NCBI GenBank assembly: GCA_001899635.1
Contig: MKVQ01000044.1
Span: 186,001 to 250,000, forward strand
From: Myxococcales bacterium 68-20
GTDB lineage: Bacteria; Myxococcota_A; Polyangia; Polyangiales; Polyangiaceae
Length of the DNA stretch: 64,000 nt
Direction: 5' to 3'
The notes below the pieces were generated by a model. The model searched no databases and was not told the origin of the DNA. It saw only the letters and a program-made list of their open reading frames with translations. Position 1 is the stretch's first letter, and every line of letters starts with the position of its first letter. Shown here one piece after another: positions 17,117 to 26,336 of the stretch. The position numbers and the translations under genes were made by a program.

Positions 17117-18397
17117 TCAGGCCGCGCGGAGGGTCAGCACCACGACTGCAGGCGCGACGCCGAGGCGGATCGGCGGCCCCGTCGTGCCAAGGCCGGGATG
17201 GACGTAGAGCGTCGAGTCGCCGTCTTTGTAGACGCCGATGTGGAAGTGATGTGCGAGCTTCGACGCGTTGATCCAGCGGGCGAGGAACGGCATCGCGATC
17301 TGTCCGCCGTGGGTGTGGCCGCTGAGGACGAGGTCCACGCCGTGCTTCGCGATCTGCGGGAACTTGTCGGGATCGTGCGCGAGCATCACGGTCGCGACGT
17401 TCTTGGGCTGCTCTGCGAGGGCGAGATCGACGTCCGCGCGACGCGTCCAGGTGTCGTCGATCGCCGTGATGTAGAGCTGCGCGCCGTCGCGCTCGACGAC
17501 CACGCCTTCGTTGCGGAGGACCTTCGGTCCGCGCTCGCGAATGAGCGAGATGAGCGGCTCTCCCTCGCCGAAGTAGTCGTGGTTGCCCATGGCGCAGAAG
17601 ACGCCGTCCTTGGCGCGGAGCTCGCCGATCAGATCGGCGATGTCTTGGTGGAACGCGACGCCGCTCGTCACCAGATCCCCGGTCACGGCGACCGCGTCCG
17701 GTCTCTCGGCGTTGGCGCGATCGATCCAGCGCTTTCCCCACCACGAAGGCGTGAGCGCGCCGATGTGGAGATCGGACAGGTGGACGATGCGATAGCCGTC
17801 GAGGCGCGCATCGAGCCCTCGGATGGGCACCTCGACGCGGCGGGTGACGAAGAACCAGCGCCGGATCGTCACGCCGTAGAAGCACACGACGAGACCCGCC
17901 GCGTAGGTCCACATGAAGAAGCCGGCGGACGGCCCGATCGGGGCGCCTCGGATCGCGTCGACGATGGGCTCGCCGATCAGATAGACGATCGACGGCACCG
18001 CGCAGAAGATGCAGGCCGACCAGTGCACGTAGTACGGCACGTCGAAGAGGAACGTCGGGGCGAACGGACGCGGTTCGTCGTTCGCGATTCGCTCCGCGCG
18101 TCCGAGGAAGAGGTAGACGCCGAGCGCGCCGAGGGCGATCGCGAGAGGCCACGCCGCAAGCTCGGGCACACCGACTCGACGGCCGAGCTCCGCGGCCCCG
18201 ACCACGAACGGCAGATGGCAGAGCGCCGTGATGCCGAGGAGGATGCGCCGGAAGCGGGACATTCGCGGGCGCTTGCCGATCGCCTTCGCGGCCGCGTGGG
18301 GTGGAGGCACGCTGCTCAGCCTCGGCCGGCCTTGTTCTTCCGGTGGGGCGGACTCGTCCGCGAGGGAGGGAGCAGACGACGGGGAGGATGCAGACAT
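17117..18397 (-). CDS. Membrane-anchored metallophosphoesterase
   Basis: A 426-residue protein. After a Ser/Pro-rich start (residues 1-45) there are about four membrane segments between residues 50 and 170 (ILLGITALCHLPFVV, LAIALGALGVYLFL, CAVPSIVYLIGEPIV, YAAGLVVCFYGVTI). The C-terminal domain has all metallophosphoesterase motifs: SDLHIG, GDLVTSG, MGNHDYFG and SGHTHGGQ, which bind two metal ions. This plan resembles YkuE/YaeI-like phosphodiesterases, some of which act on lipid-linked phosphates. The substrate is unknown. The start ATG has no strong RBS; an internal Met near residue 47 is a second choice. Confidence 0.85.
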   Translation of the reverse strand: MSASSPSSAPSLADESAPPEEQGRPRLSSVPPPHAAAKAIGKRPRMSRFRRILLGITALCHLPFVVGAAELGRRVGVPELAAWPLAIALGALGVYLFLGRAERIANDEPRPFAPTFLFDVPYYVHWSACIFCAVPSIVYLIGEPIVDAIRGAPIGPSAGFFMWTYAAGLVVCFYGVTIRRWFFVTRRVEVPIRGLDARLDGYRIVHLSDLHIGALTPSWWGKRWIDRANAERPDAVAVTGDLVTSGVAFHQDIADLIGELRAKDGVFCAMGNHDYFGEGEPLISLIRERGPKVLRNEGVVVERDGAQLYITAIDDTWTRRADVDLALAEQPKNVATVMLAHDPDKFPQIAKHGVDLVLSGHTHGGQIAMPFLARWINASKLAHHFHIGVYKDGDSTLYVHPGLGTTGPPIRLGVAPAVVVLTLRAA

Positions 18398-18444
18398 GAG
18401 CGGAACGTCGAGCCTCGGCGCCTTCGGCACCGGCCCTTTTCCTA

Positions 18445-20568
18445 CTACGCGATCCGGCCTTCGACCACCGCTCCGTCGTCGCCGATGGCGCGAACGCTGC
18501 GCGGACCGGCGGCGACCGCGACCACGCTCGAACCGATGCCGATGTCGCCGCTCATCCGGAGCCAGTGGCTCGAGCCGTTGACCGTGGAGCGGCGGACCAG
18601 GCGTGCTTGGGCGGAGCCTGCCCAGACCTGACCGTCGTCGGAAATGGCGAGGCTCAGGAGGTCGCGTGTCGTCTGCACCGCCTCCAGCTGCGCATCGAGC
18701 TTCGGTCCGAGCGATAGCGCATGCCCGCCGACGCCGACGGTGACGGTGCCGCCTTCGGGCAGCGGCGCGATCGCGAGCAGGTGCCCGGTGCAGACCGAGG
18801 CGACGAACTCGACGACGCCGAGCTCGACGCGCACGACGGCGCCCCAATCGCCACACGCAACGAGCTCTCCGCTCGTCATGCGAGCGACGCCGTGCAGGCG
18901 CGCGCAGCTCATCGCGTCGCCGACGACGGTGATGCGATCGCCGTTGAACTGCGTCACGACACCGGCGGTGTTCCCTGGAAATGAGCGCGTTGCCGTGCCG
19001 CGATACGGGCGCTCACCGACGAGCGTGGTCACGCCGTTGTCCTCGACGAGCGCGCCGAGGAACGTGATCTCGGGATCGGGGACGCGCCAGATCGTCGTTC
19101 CGCCGCCGAGGACGTGACGCGCGACGAAGCCGCGCTCGCCGAAGAGGAGGAGGCTGCCGTCGCGCATCCAGCGGAGCCCGCGGAGCCCGCTCTGGGGGAC
19201 GTGGGGCGGGAGCGAGACGGGGATCCACGAGCCTCGCTCCCACCGCATGAGACCGGTGGTCGCGAGGGCGATCGCGGCCTCGGCCGTCCTGGTGAAGGCG
19301 ACGCTCCGGATCGATTTGCTCGCGATCGGAGGCGTGAGCAGCGTCCAGCTCCACGCGGCAGGCTTCGAGGCATGCGCTTCAGGGACGCGATCCCCATGCG
19401 CGCCAGGCTGAGGGCTCGCCGCCTCGAGCCGAGGGGTGGACGGCTTCGCGACGAACGGCACCTGGTTCTCGCTTCGCACGCGCACGCCGGACCCGGCGGC
19501 CGGCGGCTGCGAGTCACTCGCTCGCGCGGTCACCTCGTAGGGTGACACTTGGCCGTGCAGCGGAGCCTTGTACTCTTCCGTCGCCGCGCGGAGCGACGGC
19601 TCGAGCGCGTTCCAGAAATCCATCACCCCTTCGTGGCGCGCGGCAGGATCCGCAGCGAGCGCGCGGGAGAGCTCCCGATCGAGCGCTTCGAGGATGGCCG
19701 TCGACGTCGCGAGCTCGGGGGCGAGGTAGCTCTTCGCCTTCATCAACGACGGTCTCGGGCCGGTGAGGATCCGCGTGACGATGAGGAGCGGGTTCTCTCC
19801 GTCGTTGAACGGGAACGCCGGCTTCGTGGTGAGCATCTCGAAGACGACGGCAGCGAGCGAGAAGATGTCCGTCCGCGGAGAGACGCGCTTGTTGCCCTGC
19901 TCGTACTGCTCGGGCGGCGCATAGCCGAGCGAGGCGCCGGCGAGCGCGGCCGTCCTCTGGAGGTTCACGTCGACGAGCTTCACGAGCCCGAAGTCGGTGA
20001 CCTTCGCGACCTCCGTTCCGGCTTCGTTCGCGAGGAGGATGTTCGACGGCTTGAGGTCGCGGTGGACGACCTTCTGCGTGTGGACGACGTCGAGCGCCTG
20101 GCAGATCTGTCGGACGAGGCGACGGACGCGCTCCGCTGCGAAGCCACGGCCCGTCTTGCGCTGCAGGGCGAGCTCCTTCTCGAGCGTCGTACCGTCGACG
20201 AACTCGAGGACGGTGAAGGGCAGCGTGATCGGGTCGGCGCCGTAGGGCGAGGGCACCTGCGCGACGGCGTGATCGTAGAAACGGACGATGTACGGGTTCG
20301 GCCTGCCCTGCATCGAGAGCATCCGCAGGACCTCCGCTTCGCGCTGGAACCGGCGGAGCGCCTCCGTCGCGATCACGTCGGGGCGGAGCACTTTGACGAT
20401 GACGACGTGCCCGGACGGATCGTCCCAGTTCGCGCGGAAGACCCACCCCTGTCCGCCCTCGCCGATGCACTCGCGCACGTAGTAGGCGGTGTTCCCGGCT
20501 CCGCGCAGCACCCTGCCGACGAGCGAGTCGCGCAGGGAAATGAGACGCGGGTCCGGCGACGGATGCAT
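18445..20568 (-). CDS. Serine/threonine protein kinase with C-terminal repeat domain
   Basis: A 707-residue Hanks-type kinase. Gly-rich loop GEGGQGWV at 36-43, the ATP-binding Lys at K59 (VIVKVL), the catalytic loop HRDLKPSN at 169-176, DFG at 192-194, and an activation segment ending GYAPPEQYEQ. All catalytic residues are present. A Pro/Ser-rich linker (about 335-405) leads to a C-terminal half of repeated beta strands (WSWTLLTPPIASKSIRSVAF, LRWMRDGSLLLFGERG, GELVACGDWGAVVRVE), which I read as a propeller-like sensor domain. I see no clear membrane segment, so it is probably soluble. It ends 47 bases before the phosphoesterase start on the same strand. Confidence 0.88.
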   Translation of the reverse strand: MHPSPDPRLISLRDSLVGRVLRGAGNTAYYVRECIGEGGQGWVFRANWDDPSGHVVIVKVLRPDVIATEALRRFQREAEVLRMLSMQGRPNPYIVRFYDHAVAQVPSPYGADPITLPFTVLEFVDGTTLEKELALQRKTGRGFAAERVRRLVRQICQALDVVHTQKVVHRDLKPSNILLANEAGTEVAKVTDFGLVKLVDVNLQRTAALAGASLGYAPPEQYEQGNKRVSPRTDIFSLAAVVFEMLTTKPAFPFNDGENPLLIVTRILTGPRPSLMKAKSYLAPELATSTAILEALDRELSRALAADPAARHEGVMDFWNALEPSLRAATEEYKAPLHGQVSPYEVTARASDSQPPAAGSGVRVRSENQVPFVAKPSTPRLEAASPQPGAHGDRVPEAHASKPAAWSWTLLTPPIASKSIRSVAFTRTAEAAIALATTGLMRWERGSWIPVSLPPHVPQSGLRGLRWMRDGSLLLFGERGFVARHVLGGGTTIWRVPDPEITFLGALVEDNGVTTLVGERPYRGTATRSFPGNTAGVVTQFNGDRITVVGDAMSCARLHGVARMTSGELVACGDWGAVVRVELGVVEFVASVCTGHLLAIAPLPEGGTVTVGVGGHALSLGPKLDAQLEAVQTTRDLLSLAISDDGQVWAGSAQARLVRRSTVNGSSHWLRMSGDIGIGSSVVAVAAGPRSVRAIGDDGAVVEGRIA

Positions 20569-20707
20569 CGTGGCGAGAGAATACGCGGCTGGCCGGTCAC
20601 GGCCAACCCGGGTTTTTCCCGCTACTTCTCCACGAGGGAGTCATCCGCCGCGGACCCGCAATCAGGCCGCGCGCGAGCTTACTCGCGACTGCGAGCGCCT
20701 GCGACCT

Positions 20708-21031
20708 TCAGGACTCGAGCATCTTCACGAGCGTGTCCTTGTTGGTCACGCCGACATGCTGAGCCTTCTTCTCGCCGCCCTTGAAGACGATGACGGTCGG
20801 GACACCGCGAACGCCGTACTTGCGCGTGACCTCGGGCGCATCGTCGATGTCGAGCTTGCCGATCTTGTACTTTCCAGCGAACTCGTCCGCGAGACCCTCG
20901 ACGATGGGCGCGAGGACCTTGCACGGGCCACACCAGGTGGCCGTGAAGTCGACGAGGACGGGCACGTTCGACTTGAGGACTTCAGCCTCGAAGTTGGCGT
21001 CGGTGAGCTCGATGACGTTCTTGCCGGCCAT
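20708..21031 (-). CDS. trxA: Thioredoxin
   Basis: A 107-residue thioredoxin with the redox site WCGPCK (Cys 34 and Cys 37), the structural cis-proline in GVPTVIVF, and the usual length. AGGAGG lies 5 bases before the ATG. It reduces protein disulfides in the cytoplasm together with thioredoxin reductase, which is not in this window. Nothing unusual is visible. Confidence 0.97.
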   Translation of the reverse strand: MAGKNVIELTDANFEAEVLKSNVPVLVDFTATWCGPCKVLAPIVEGLADEFAGKYKIGKLDIDDAPEVTRKYGVRGVPTVIVFKGGEKKAQHVGVTNKDTLVKMLES

Positions 21032-21243
21032 GGCGGCCTCCTATGCTTTCTGGGGGCGGACGGCGTTCGACACCGTCCAACGAATTCGGATGGCAGCTCG
21101 GGCCTCGTGGTTGCGAAACCCGGACCCGAAAAAGGACCCGTAGGGTAGGGAATCTCAGCGTCGAAATCCACCGATCCGGCCGAGCTCGCGGTCTCCCGGT
21201 CCCGCGGTCTCCCGGTCTCACGCTCCGCCGGCCGCCCGCCCGC

Positions 21244-22434
21244 TCAATGCGACGGGCGCGGGGCGGGGATCGTCTCGCCCGGCTCCGCCTTCGGGGCCTG
21301 CGGCGCCGGTGCGTCGAGGCGCTCGTCGCGGTCTTGGGATCCGCGGCGGGCCGTGAACCGCAGCACGCGCTCGAGCGTCGCGGCCAAGGTGTCGGCGGAG
21401 GCCCCGGCGGTGACACGGATGCGCGTGCCCTCGCGCTTGACCTCGACCGAGTCGAGGAGCGGGCCAAGGCCGACCATGCGAAGAGAGAGCTCCTTCGACC
21501 AGGCGAAGCGCTTCTCGAGGATGAGCTTCTCGACCGCGGCGCAGCCCTCTTCCGTGTCGCAGACGAGCTCGACCGCGGCGTCGATCGACTGGCCGCTGCC
21601 GCCTGCGCGGAGCGCGACTCCGACGCTCGAGACGCCGAGCACCCCGGCCATGACGTGTTGCGAGCCGTCCTGCGCGCCATCAGCCGACAGCTCGGCACCC
21701 ATCTCGCTCTTCAGGCGATCGCGGAGCGAGCGCGGGAGGAGAGCCGAGACGAGGACGGTGGGCGCGTGCCAGCCGTCGCGACTCGTGAGCGAGGAGCGCA
21801 TCGCGACGTGCGCCTGCGCCTCGCGCGCGCCGGGCTTCTTGCGGTCGGCGGCGGCCAACATCGCGTCGAACCAGGCGCCGCGACCGACGACGAGGAGGCC
21901 GCCGCGACCGTAAGCGAGGCGCGGGCGCGCGGTCTCCTGCGCGGCCGAATCTTCCACGACGACGAAGCTGCCGACGTCCTTCGTCTCGACCTTGCCGCCG
22001 CGCTGGCCGGCGAGGCTCTCGGTGCACTTGGAGAGCTCGGCGCGCGTGACGGTGACACGTGCGGCCATCCCGAGCTCGCCCTTGTCGCCTTCCTCGGGGA
22101 CCGCGACCGCGAGCTGCTCGACGCGCGAGAGGGGATCGAACCCGCACGCGTCGGCGAGCTTCCCGATGCCCAGTGCCCGCGTCCCGAGCAAAGGCACGTC
22201 GGCCTTCGCGGCCTGTGCCGGCGAGTCCTTTCCGAAGAGCACCTCGTAGAGCGGAGAGCGACGGAGCTCGGCGAGGTTCACGGTGGCGACGAGGAAGGAG
22301 TCGCGAGGGACCGCTTCGAAGGGATCCCCGGTCGCCCTGGTCGTACGCGCGCCGCCGAAGACCAAGAACGCGGCTACGGCACCGACGACGCCGAGGATGA
22401 CGACGCGAGCGCGCTGCGAAAGAGCTCCGATCAC
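21244..22434 (-). CDS. Conserved membrane-anchored protein, unknown function
   Basis: A 396-residue protein starting at GTG. One N-terminal membrane segment (about 9-27, ARVVILGVVGAVAAFLVFGG) anchors a large domain likely outside the cytoplasm. It contains PRDSFLVATVNLAELRRSPLYEVLFG and LAYGRGGLLVVGRGAWFDAM, a pattern seen in large myxobacterial conserved hypothetical proteins, and a second half with a Cys pair (CDTEEGC) and TAGASADTLAATLERVL. The tail is Pro/Ala-rich. I do not recognise a catalytic motif. It follows thioredoxin on the same strand but the 212-base gap suggests its own promoter for trxA. Confidence 0.65.
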   Translation of the reverse strand: MIGALSQRARVVILGVVGAVAAFLVFGGARTTRATGDPFEAVPRDSFLVATVNLAELRRSPLYEVLFGKDSPAQAAKADVPLLGTRALGIGKLADACGFDPLSRVEQLAVAVPEEGDKGELGMAARVTVTRAELSKCTESLAGQRGGKVETKDVGSFVVVEDSAAQETARPRLAYGRGGLLVVGRGAWFDAMLAAADRKKPGAREAQAHVAMRSSLTSRDGWHAPTVLVSALLPRSLRDRLKSEMGAELSADGAQDGSQHVMAGVLGVSSVGVALRAGGSGQSIDAAVELVCDTEEGCAAVEKLILEKRFAWSKELSLRMVGLGPLLDSVEVKREGTRIRVTAGASADTLAATLERVLRFTARRGSQDRDERLDAPAPQAPKAEPGETIPAPRPSH

Positions 22435-22523
22435 GGCGGCAGTGTATCGCCCGACGGTCGCTCGAGCCTACTTTGGCCGTGATCGGTTGGAGTGACCGAA
22501 GCTGACCACGGCCGTGTTGGTTC

Positions 22524-22549
22524 TCAGGATCGGCGCAACGAGTTGCGCC
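22524..22549 (+). repeat. Dispersed palindrome, copy 2
   Basis: TCAGGATCGGCGCAA, a four-base CGAG loop, then TTGCGCC. It lies between two divergent genes (starts at 22434 and 22603), so it cannot be a terminator for either. Confidence 0.8.
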
Positions 22550-22602
22550 TTGGGGGAGCAAACTCTTGACCGAATCGGGATGAGGGGGCTACCGGGCGAT
22601 CG

Positions 22603-23409
22603 ATGATGGCGGCTCGTTCGATCCAAGCCCTGCTCCTCGTCCTCGCGGCGGTGGCCGGGTGCGAGGATCCGCCTCGCGCCGCGCCGGTCGTCGACGCAAG
22701 CTCGAGCGCACATGCGGAGCCGCCGCCGCCGCCGCGCGAAGGCTGTGCTCGTGTCGGCATCATCGACGGGATCGAGGCCGAGCCGTCCTGCGTGGTGAAG
22801 CGCGCGAACGAGGACGCGATGCGCGCCGTGCTGAAGGATCTCTCGATCACGCTCACCCCCGAGCCGCCCGAGGTCGTCGGTGGCGGCATGGCGCTCCTGA
22901 ACCTCGCGATCAAGAACACCGGCTCGTCGGAGGTGACGCTCTACTTGGAGGCGCGACCTCGCCCGACGGGGCCGCGCACCGACTGGTCGAGGGTCGCCGG
23001 GGTTCCCGAGCCGCACCCGAGCGCCTCCGAGGTCCCGCGGCTGCTCTTTCCGCTGACGACGACGGACAACCGCGATCGCGACGTCGACGCGGTGCCGACG
23101 ATCGCGGGCTCGGCCGTCGTGCCGGCACCGCCGACGATCCTCGCCCTCCGCATTCGCCCGGGCGGGAAGGTCACGCGCGTCATCTCGTGGTGGGCGCTCC
23201 GCATCCCGGCGCCCGCCAAGCCCGTGACCAATGACGCCGGGCATCGCTACGTCCCGAAGACGACCGCGATCAGCCTGGTCCCGGGTGAGTACAACGTGAC
23301 GGTGGAGCTGCCGTTCCACGGCCTCGGCCGTGAGGAGCGAAAGGTCTCGACACGCGTGCAGGTTACACGCACGCCGCTGCCGGACGGCGGGCTCCGGCGC
23401 TATTACTGA
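22603..23409 (+). CDS. Secreted lipoprotein, unknown function
   Basis: A 268-residue lipoprotein (lipobox AVAGC, Cys 20) with a Pro/Ala linker (CEDPPRAAPVVDASSS). The mature domain begins with CARVGIIDGIEAEPSCVV and continues with a beta-sandwich-like region (LSITLTPEPPEVVGGGMALLNLAIKNTG, then ISLVPGEYNVTVELPF), reminiscent of immunoglobulin-like or CARDB-like folds in which an envelope protein binds a partner. An ATG two codons downstream is an alternative start. It converges on the following minus-strand gene, 34 bases apart, and its promoter must lie in the gap with palindrome copy 2. Confidence 0.65.
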   Translation: MMAARSIQALLLVLAAVAGCEDPPRAAPVVDASSSAHAEPPPPPREGCARVGIIDGIEAEPSCVVKRANEDAMRAVLKDLSITLTPEPPEVVGGGMALLNLAIKNTGSSEVTLYLEARPRPTGPRTDWSRVAGVPEPHPSASEVPRLLFPLTTTDNRDRDVDAVPTIAGSAVVPAPPTILALRIRPGGKVTRVISWWALRIPAPAKPVTNDAGHRYVPKTTAISLVPGEYNVTVELPFHGLGREERKVSTRVQVTRTPLPDGGLRRYY

Positions 23410-23443
23410 TCGCTCGAACGCATCTCCCGAACGAGATTCGTTC

Positions 23444-23938
23444 TCAGCCGCCTTCGGGCCGCTTCGCCGGCGCGACGACCTCCGGCAGGTCGGGCTCGAT
23501 CCGCCACGCCTCGCCCTCGCGCGTGCACTTCACCGTCGCACGCTGGTCGGGGCCGTCGCCCTTCACCTCGACCCAGGCATCGTCGCCCTCGATCCTCGCG
23601 GTCATCGCCTTCGGGCGGAACCGCAGGCCGAAGCGGCCCTCGGCGAGCATCTGGTGCGGCTCGTAGCGTCGGCCCTGGCCGCGGCTCGCGCGGTCCGCGC
23701 GGTCCTTCAGGTTGGCGCGCGCGCGCGGTCCGAGCAGCTCGTACGCCTCCTTCATCGCGCGGCCGTCCTCGGCGGCGCTCTCCATCCTCTCGAGCCAGAG
23801 ACGCACGACGCCCTCCGGCGTCGCATCGGGCGCCGCGCGCGAGCATCCGCTCGCGCCGACGACGAGGAGCGCCGACGAGACGAGCGCGAAGAAGAAAAGG
23901 GCGAGCGCGGAGCGTCGTTTCACGGCCGGTGCTCTCAT
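23444..23938 (-). CDS. Small lipoprotein with NTF2-like domain
   Basis: A 164-residue lipoprotein (lipobox GASGC, Cys 32). The mature part (PEGVVRLWLERMESAAEDGRAMKEAYELLGPRARANL, then ARIEGDDAWVEVKGD and WRIEPDLPEV) has the helix-then-sheet pattern of the NTF2/DUF4878 fold found in many small envelope lipoproteins. Its ATG overlaps the stop of the TrpRS gene (ATGA), so it is translated with trpS. The ligand is unknown. Confidence 0.7.
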   Translation of the reverse strand: MRAPAVKRRSALALFFFALVSSALLVVGASGCSRAAPDATPEGVVRLWLERMESAAEDGRAMKEAYELLGPRARANLKDRADRASRGQGRRYEPHQMLAEGRFGLRFRPKAMTARIEGDDAWVEVKGDGPDQRATVKCTREGEAWRIEPDLPEVVAPAKRPEGG

Positions 23939-24984
23939 GTCTCGAGAGTCGAGCACGCGAGGCTGCCGAGGCCCATCTGCTCGCGGACCTCTTTCATCGT
24001 CGCCTGCGCGATTCGGCGTGCCTTCGCCGCGCCGTCGCCGAGCGCCTCGCGGACCAGAGGCAGCGAGAGCGCCTCGCGCTTCTGTCGGAGCGGGACGAGC
24101 TCGCGGTTGAAGTTCTCGTGGAGCACCTTCTTGCAGTCGACGCAGCCCCACGTTGCTCCGGTGCAGTTCGCGACGACCTCGTCCTGCGTCTCCTTCGGCG
24201 AGACCGCCTTGTGCATCGTGAAGATGTTGCAGATCTCGGGGCGACCGGGATCGCTCCGCCTGAGGCGCTGCGGATCGGTGAAGGCGGTGCGGAGCTTCCC
24301 CCAGAACGACTCCTCCGGCTCGAAGAGCGAGATCGTGTTGCCCTTCGACTTCGACATCTTCGAGTCGCCGTCGAGGCCCATGATGCGCGGGGTGTTCGAG
24401 AGGCGCGGCTTCGGCTCCGGGAAGACGTCTCCGAAGCGATGATTGAAGCGGCGCGCGGTCTCGCGTGCGAGCTCGAGATGCTGGATCTGGTCCTCGCCGA
24501 CCGGCACGACCGTCGCCTTGTGGAGGAGGATGTCCGCGCTCATCAGCACGGGGTACGTGAAGAGGGCGGATGAGACGAAGTCCTTGCCCTCGCCCTTCTC
24601 CTTGAACTGGGTCATCCGGTGGAGGTCGCCCATCGGTGTGACGCTCGAGAGGTACCAGGCGAGCTCGGTGTGCTCGCGGACGTCGCTCTGGACGAAGAGG
24701 ACCGTCTTCTCCGGGTCGACGCCGCAGGCGATGAGATCGATCGCGAAGCCGTCGATGCGCTGGCGGAGCTCCTTGGCCTCGTACGGCACCGTGATCGCGT
24801 GGGCGTCCACGATGCAGAACATCGTGTCCTCCCGGTTCTCCTCGATCTGCTGGCGCCAGGTCCGCACCGCGCCGAGGTAGTTCCCGATGTGGAGCTCCCC
24901 CGAGGGCTGGATGCCGGAGAACACCCGCGCCCGCGTCGTCGCGGTGGGGCTGGCGGTGGATGCGAGAGGACTCTGCTGGCTCAC
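23935..24984 (-). CDS. trpS: Tryptophanyl-tRNA synthetase, Fe-S-type Cys motif
   Basis: A 349-residue class I synthetase from GTG 24984 (a TTG at 25023 is in frame); it charges tRNA-Trp. HIGN near residues 32-35 and KMSKS near 214-218 are the ATP-binding signatures. Between the catalytic domain and the anticodon-binding helices there are four cysteines, C252-x21-C274-x6-C281-x2-C284 (CTGATWGCVDCKK). This is very close to the C-x22-C-x6-C-x2-C motif that holds a 4Fe-4S cluster in the Thermotoga maritima enzyme, where it helps recognise the anticodon. Most bacterial TrpRS proteins lack it. Confidence 0.95.
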   Translation of the reverse strand: MSQQSPLASTASPTATTRARVFSGIQPSGELHIGNYLGAVRTWRQQIEENREDTMFCIVDAHAITVPYEAKELRQRIDGFAIDLIACGVDPEKTVLFVQSDVREHTELAWYLSSVTPMGDLHRMTQFKEKGEGKDFVSSALFTYPVLMSADILLHKATVVPVGEDQIQHLELARETARRFNHRFGDVFPEPKPRLSNTPRIMGLDGDSKMSKSKGNTISLFEPEESFWGKLRTAFTDPQRLRRSDPGRPEICNIFTMHKAVSPKETQDEVVANCTGATWGCVDCKKVLHENFNRELVPLRQKREALSLPLVREALGDGAAKARRIAQATMKEVREQMGLGSLACSTLET

Positions 24985-25100
24985 GGGCGGCGAGTCTAGC
25001 GCGCGTGGGTCGGCACTTGGCAAACGCTGCCGTGCGGCTGCGGGGCGAGCGCGCGCCGCCCAAAGTTCGCTTGTCGAAAAGTGGCGCTCTCGGGACGCGA

Positions 25101-26168
25101 TTGGCGACGATCCGTTTTGTGAAGCGCGACGAAGGCGTACGGCTTTCGTGGCAGGGGAAGACGTGTGTCTTCGATCCGGCCACGACGGAAGAGCTCCGGA
25201 AGGTCCTGGTTGCCCAGGACGGGAAGGGAAGGCTCTACCTTGGAGACAACCGGGCCGCGCTCGCGTCGATGACGTCGACCGAGCTCAACGGTCGCGTGTC
25301 GCTAGCGTATCTCGACCCGCCGTTCCTCACGAACCGCGCCTTCGAGGCGATCGAGCAGAGCGCACCGGAGTCGGGTAAGCGCGTCGTTCGTTCCGGTCCG
25401 TTGAAGGCGCGTCCGAAGAAGTTCGCCTTCGACGATCGCTGGGCGAGCCGCGGCGAGTACCTGGAGGCGCTCGGGCAGCGTCTCGTCCTCGTGCGGGAGC
25501 TGCTGGCTCCGCACGGCTCCGTCGTCATCCACGTCGATCCGAAGACGAGCCACTACGTGAAGGTGCTCTGCGACGAGATCTTCGGCGACGACGCGTTCGC
25601 GAGCGAGATCATCTGGCGCTACCGGCGCTGGCCGAGCAAGACGCCGAACTTCCAGCGCGTGCACGACGTGCTCCTCCGCTACCGCAAGGATCCGAAGGCG
25701 GCGCCCCGGTGGAACCAGCCGTACGAGCCGCTCGCGGCCTCGACGCTGGCGACCTGGGGCACGAAGAAGCAACGCGCGGTCTTCGAGGACGACGGCCGGC
25801 GGGCGCGCTCGTCGAGGACGGAAGAAGCGACGAAGGGCGTCCCGATGGGCGACGTCTGGGAGATCGGCGTCCTCGCGCCCATCTCGAAGGAGCGGACCGG
25901 CTACCCGTCGCAGAAGCCGGAGGCCCTGCTCGAGCGGCTCGTGAGCGCGCTCTCCGATCCCGGCGACATCGTCCTCGATCCCTACGCCGGGAGCGGAACG
26001 ACGCTCGCCGTCGCGGCCAGGCTCGGCCGTTCGTTCGTGGGATGCGATGCGAGCGACGTCGCCTTCGAGATCGCCGAAAAGCGCCTCGCGACCGCGGGGA
26101 TCTGCTTCGAAGCCGCCGAGGAGCTGGCTGCTCCCGCCTCCGCGAAGGGCCTCCGCCGCTCTGCGTAG
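25101..26168 (+). CDS. Orphan DNA methyltransferase (beta-class N6-adenine/N4-cytosine)
   Basis: About 355 residues from a TTG at 25101 (weak GGGA upstream; a GTG at 25119 is another choice). The catalytic motif IV DPPF (D72, YLDPPFLTNRAF) comes before the S-adenosylmethionine loop DPYAGSGTT (293-301), the permuted order of beta-class enzymes. The long middle region (WRYRRWPSKTPNFQRVHDVLLRYRK) resembles the target-recognition part. No restriction endonuclease is beside it: neighbours are trpS (divergent) and a chemoreceptor. It may have a regulatory or anti-restriction role; the recognition site is unknown. Confidence 0.85.
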   Translation: MATIRFVKRDEGVRLSWQGKTCVFDPATTEELRKVLVAQDGKGRLYLGDNRAALASMTSTELNGRVSLAYLDPPFLTNRAFEAIEQSAPESGKRVVRSGPLKARPKKFAFDDRWASRGEYLEALGQRLVLVRELLAPHGSVVIHVDPKTSHYVKVLCDEIFGDDAFASEIIWRYRRWPSKTPNFQRVHDVLLRYRKDPKAAPRWNQPYEPLAASTLATWGTKKQRAVFEDDGRRARSSRTEEATKGVPMGDVWEIGVLAPISKERTGYPSQKPEALLERLVSALSDPGDIVLDPYAGSGTTLAVAARLGRSFVGCDASDVAFEIAEKRLATAGICFEAAEELAAPASAKGLRRSA

Positions 26169-26336
26169 CTCGGTTCGACGCCTCGCGCTCCGCGGATGCT
26201 CCGCAGAAGCTCGGCCGATCCCCGAGCCGGCGCGGGTGGCCAGTCGCGACGACACATCCCGTCGCGCTCGCCGGCCTCGTGAGTCAGCTTGCCCCAGATC
26301 GGCCCAGCCGCGTACGCTCGGAGACTCCTCGCGCGC

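Noticed and set aside
21187-21217. Two copies of a 15-base CGCGGTCTCCCGGTC unit
   Set aside because: Only two copies in a GC-rich gap; more likely slippage than a functional element.
25101-26168. Restriction-modification system
   Set aside because: No nuclease or specificity gene on either side within the window.
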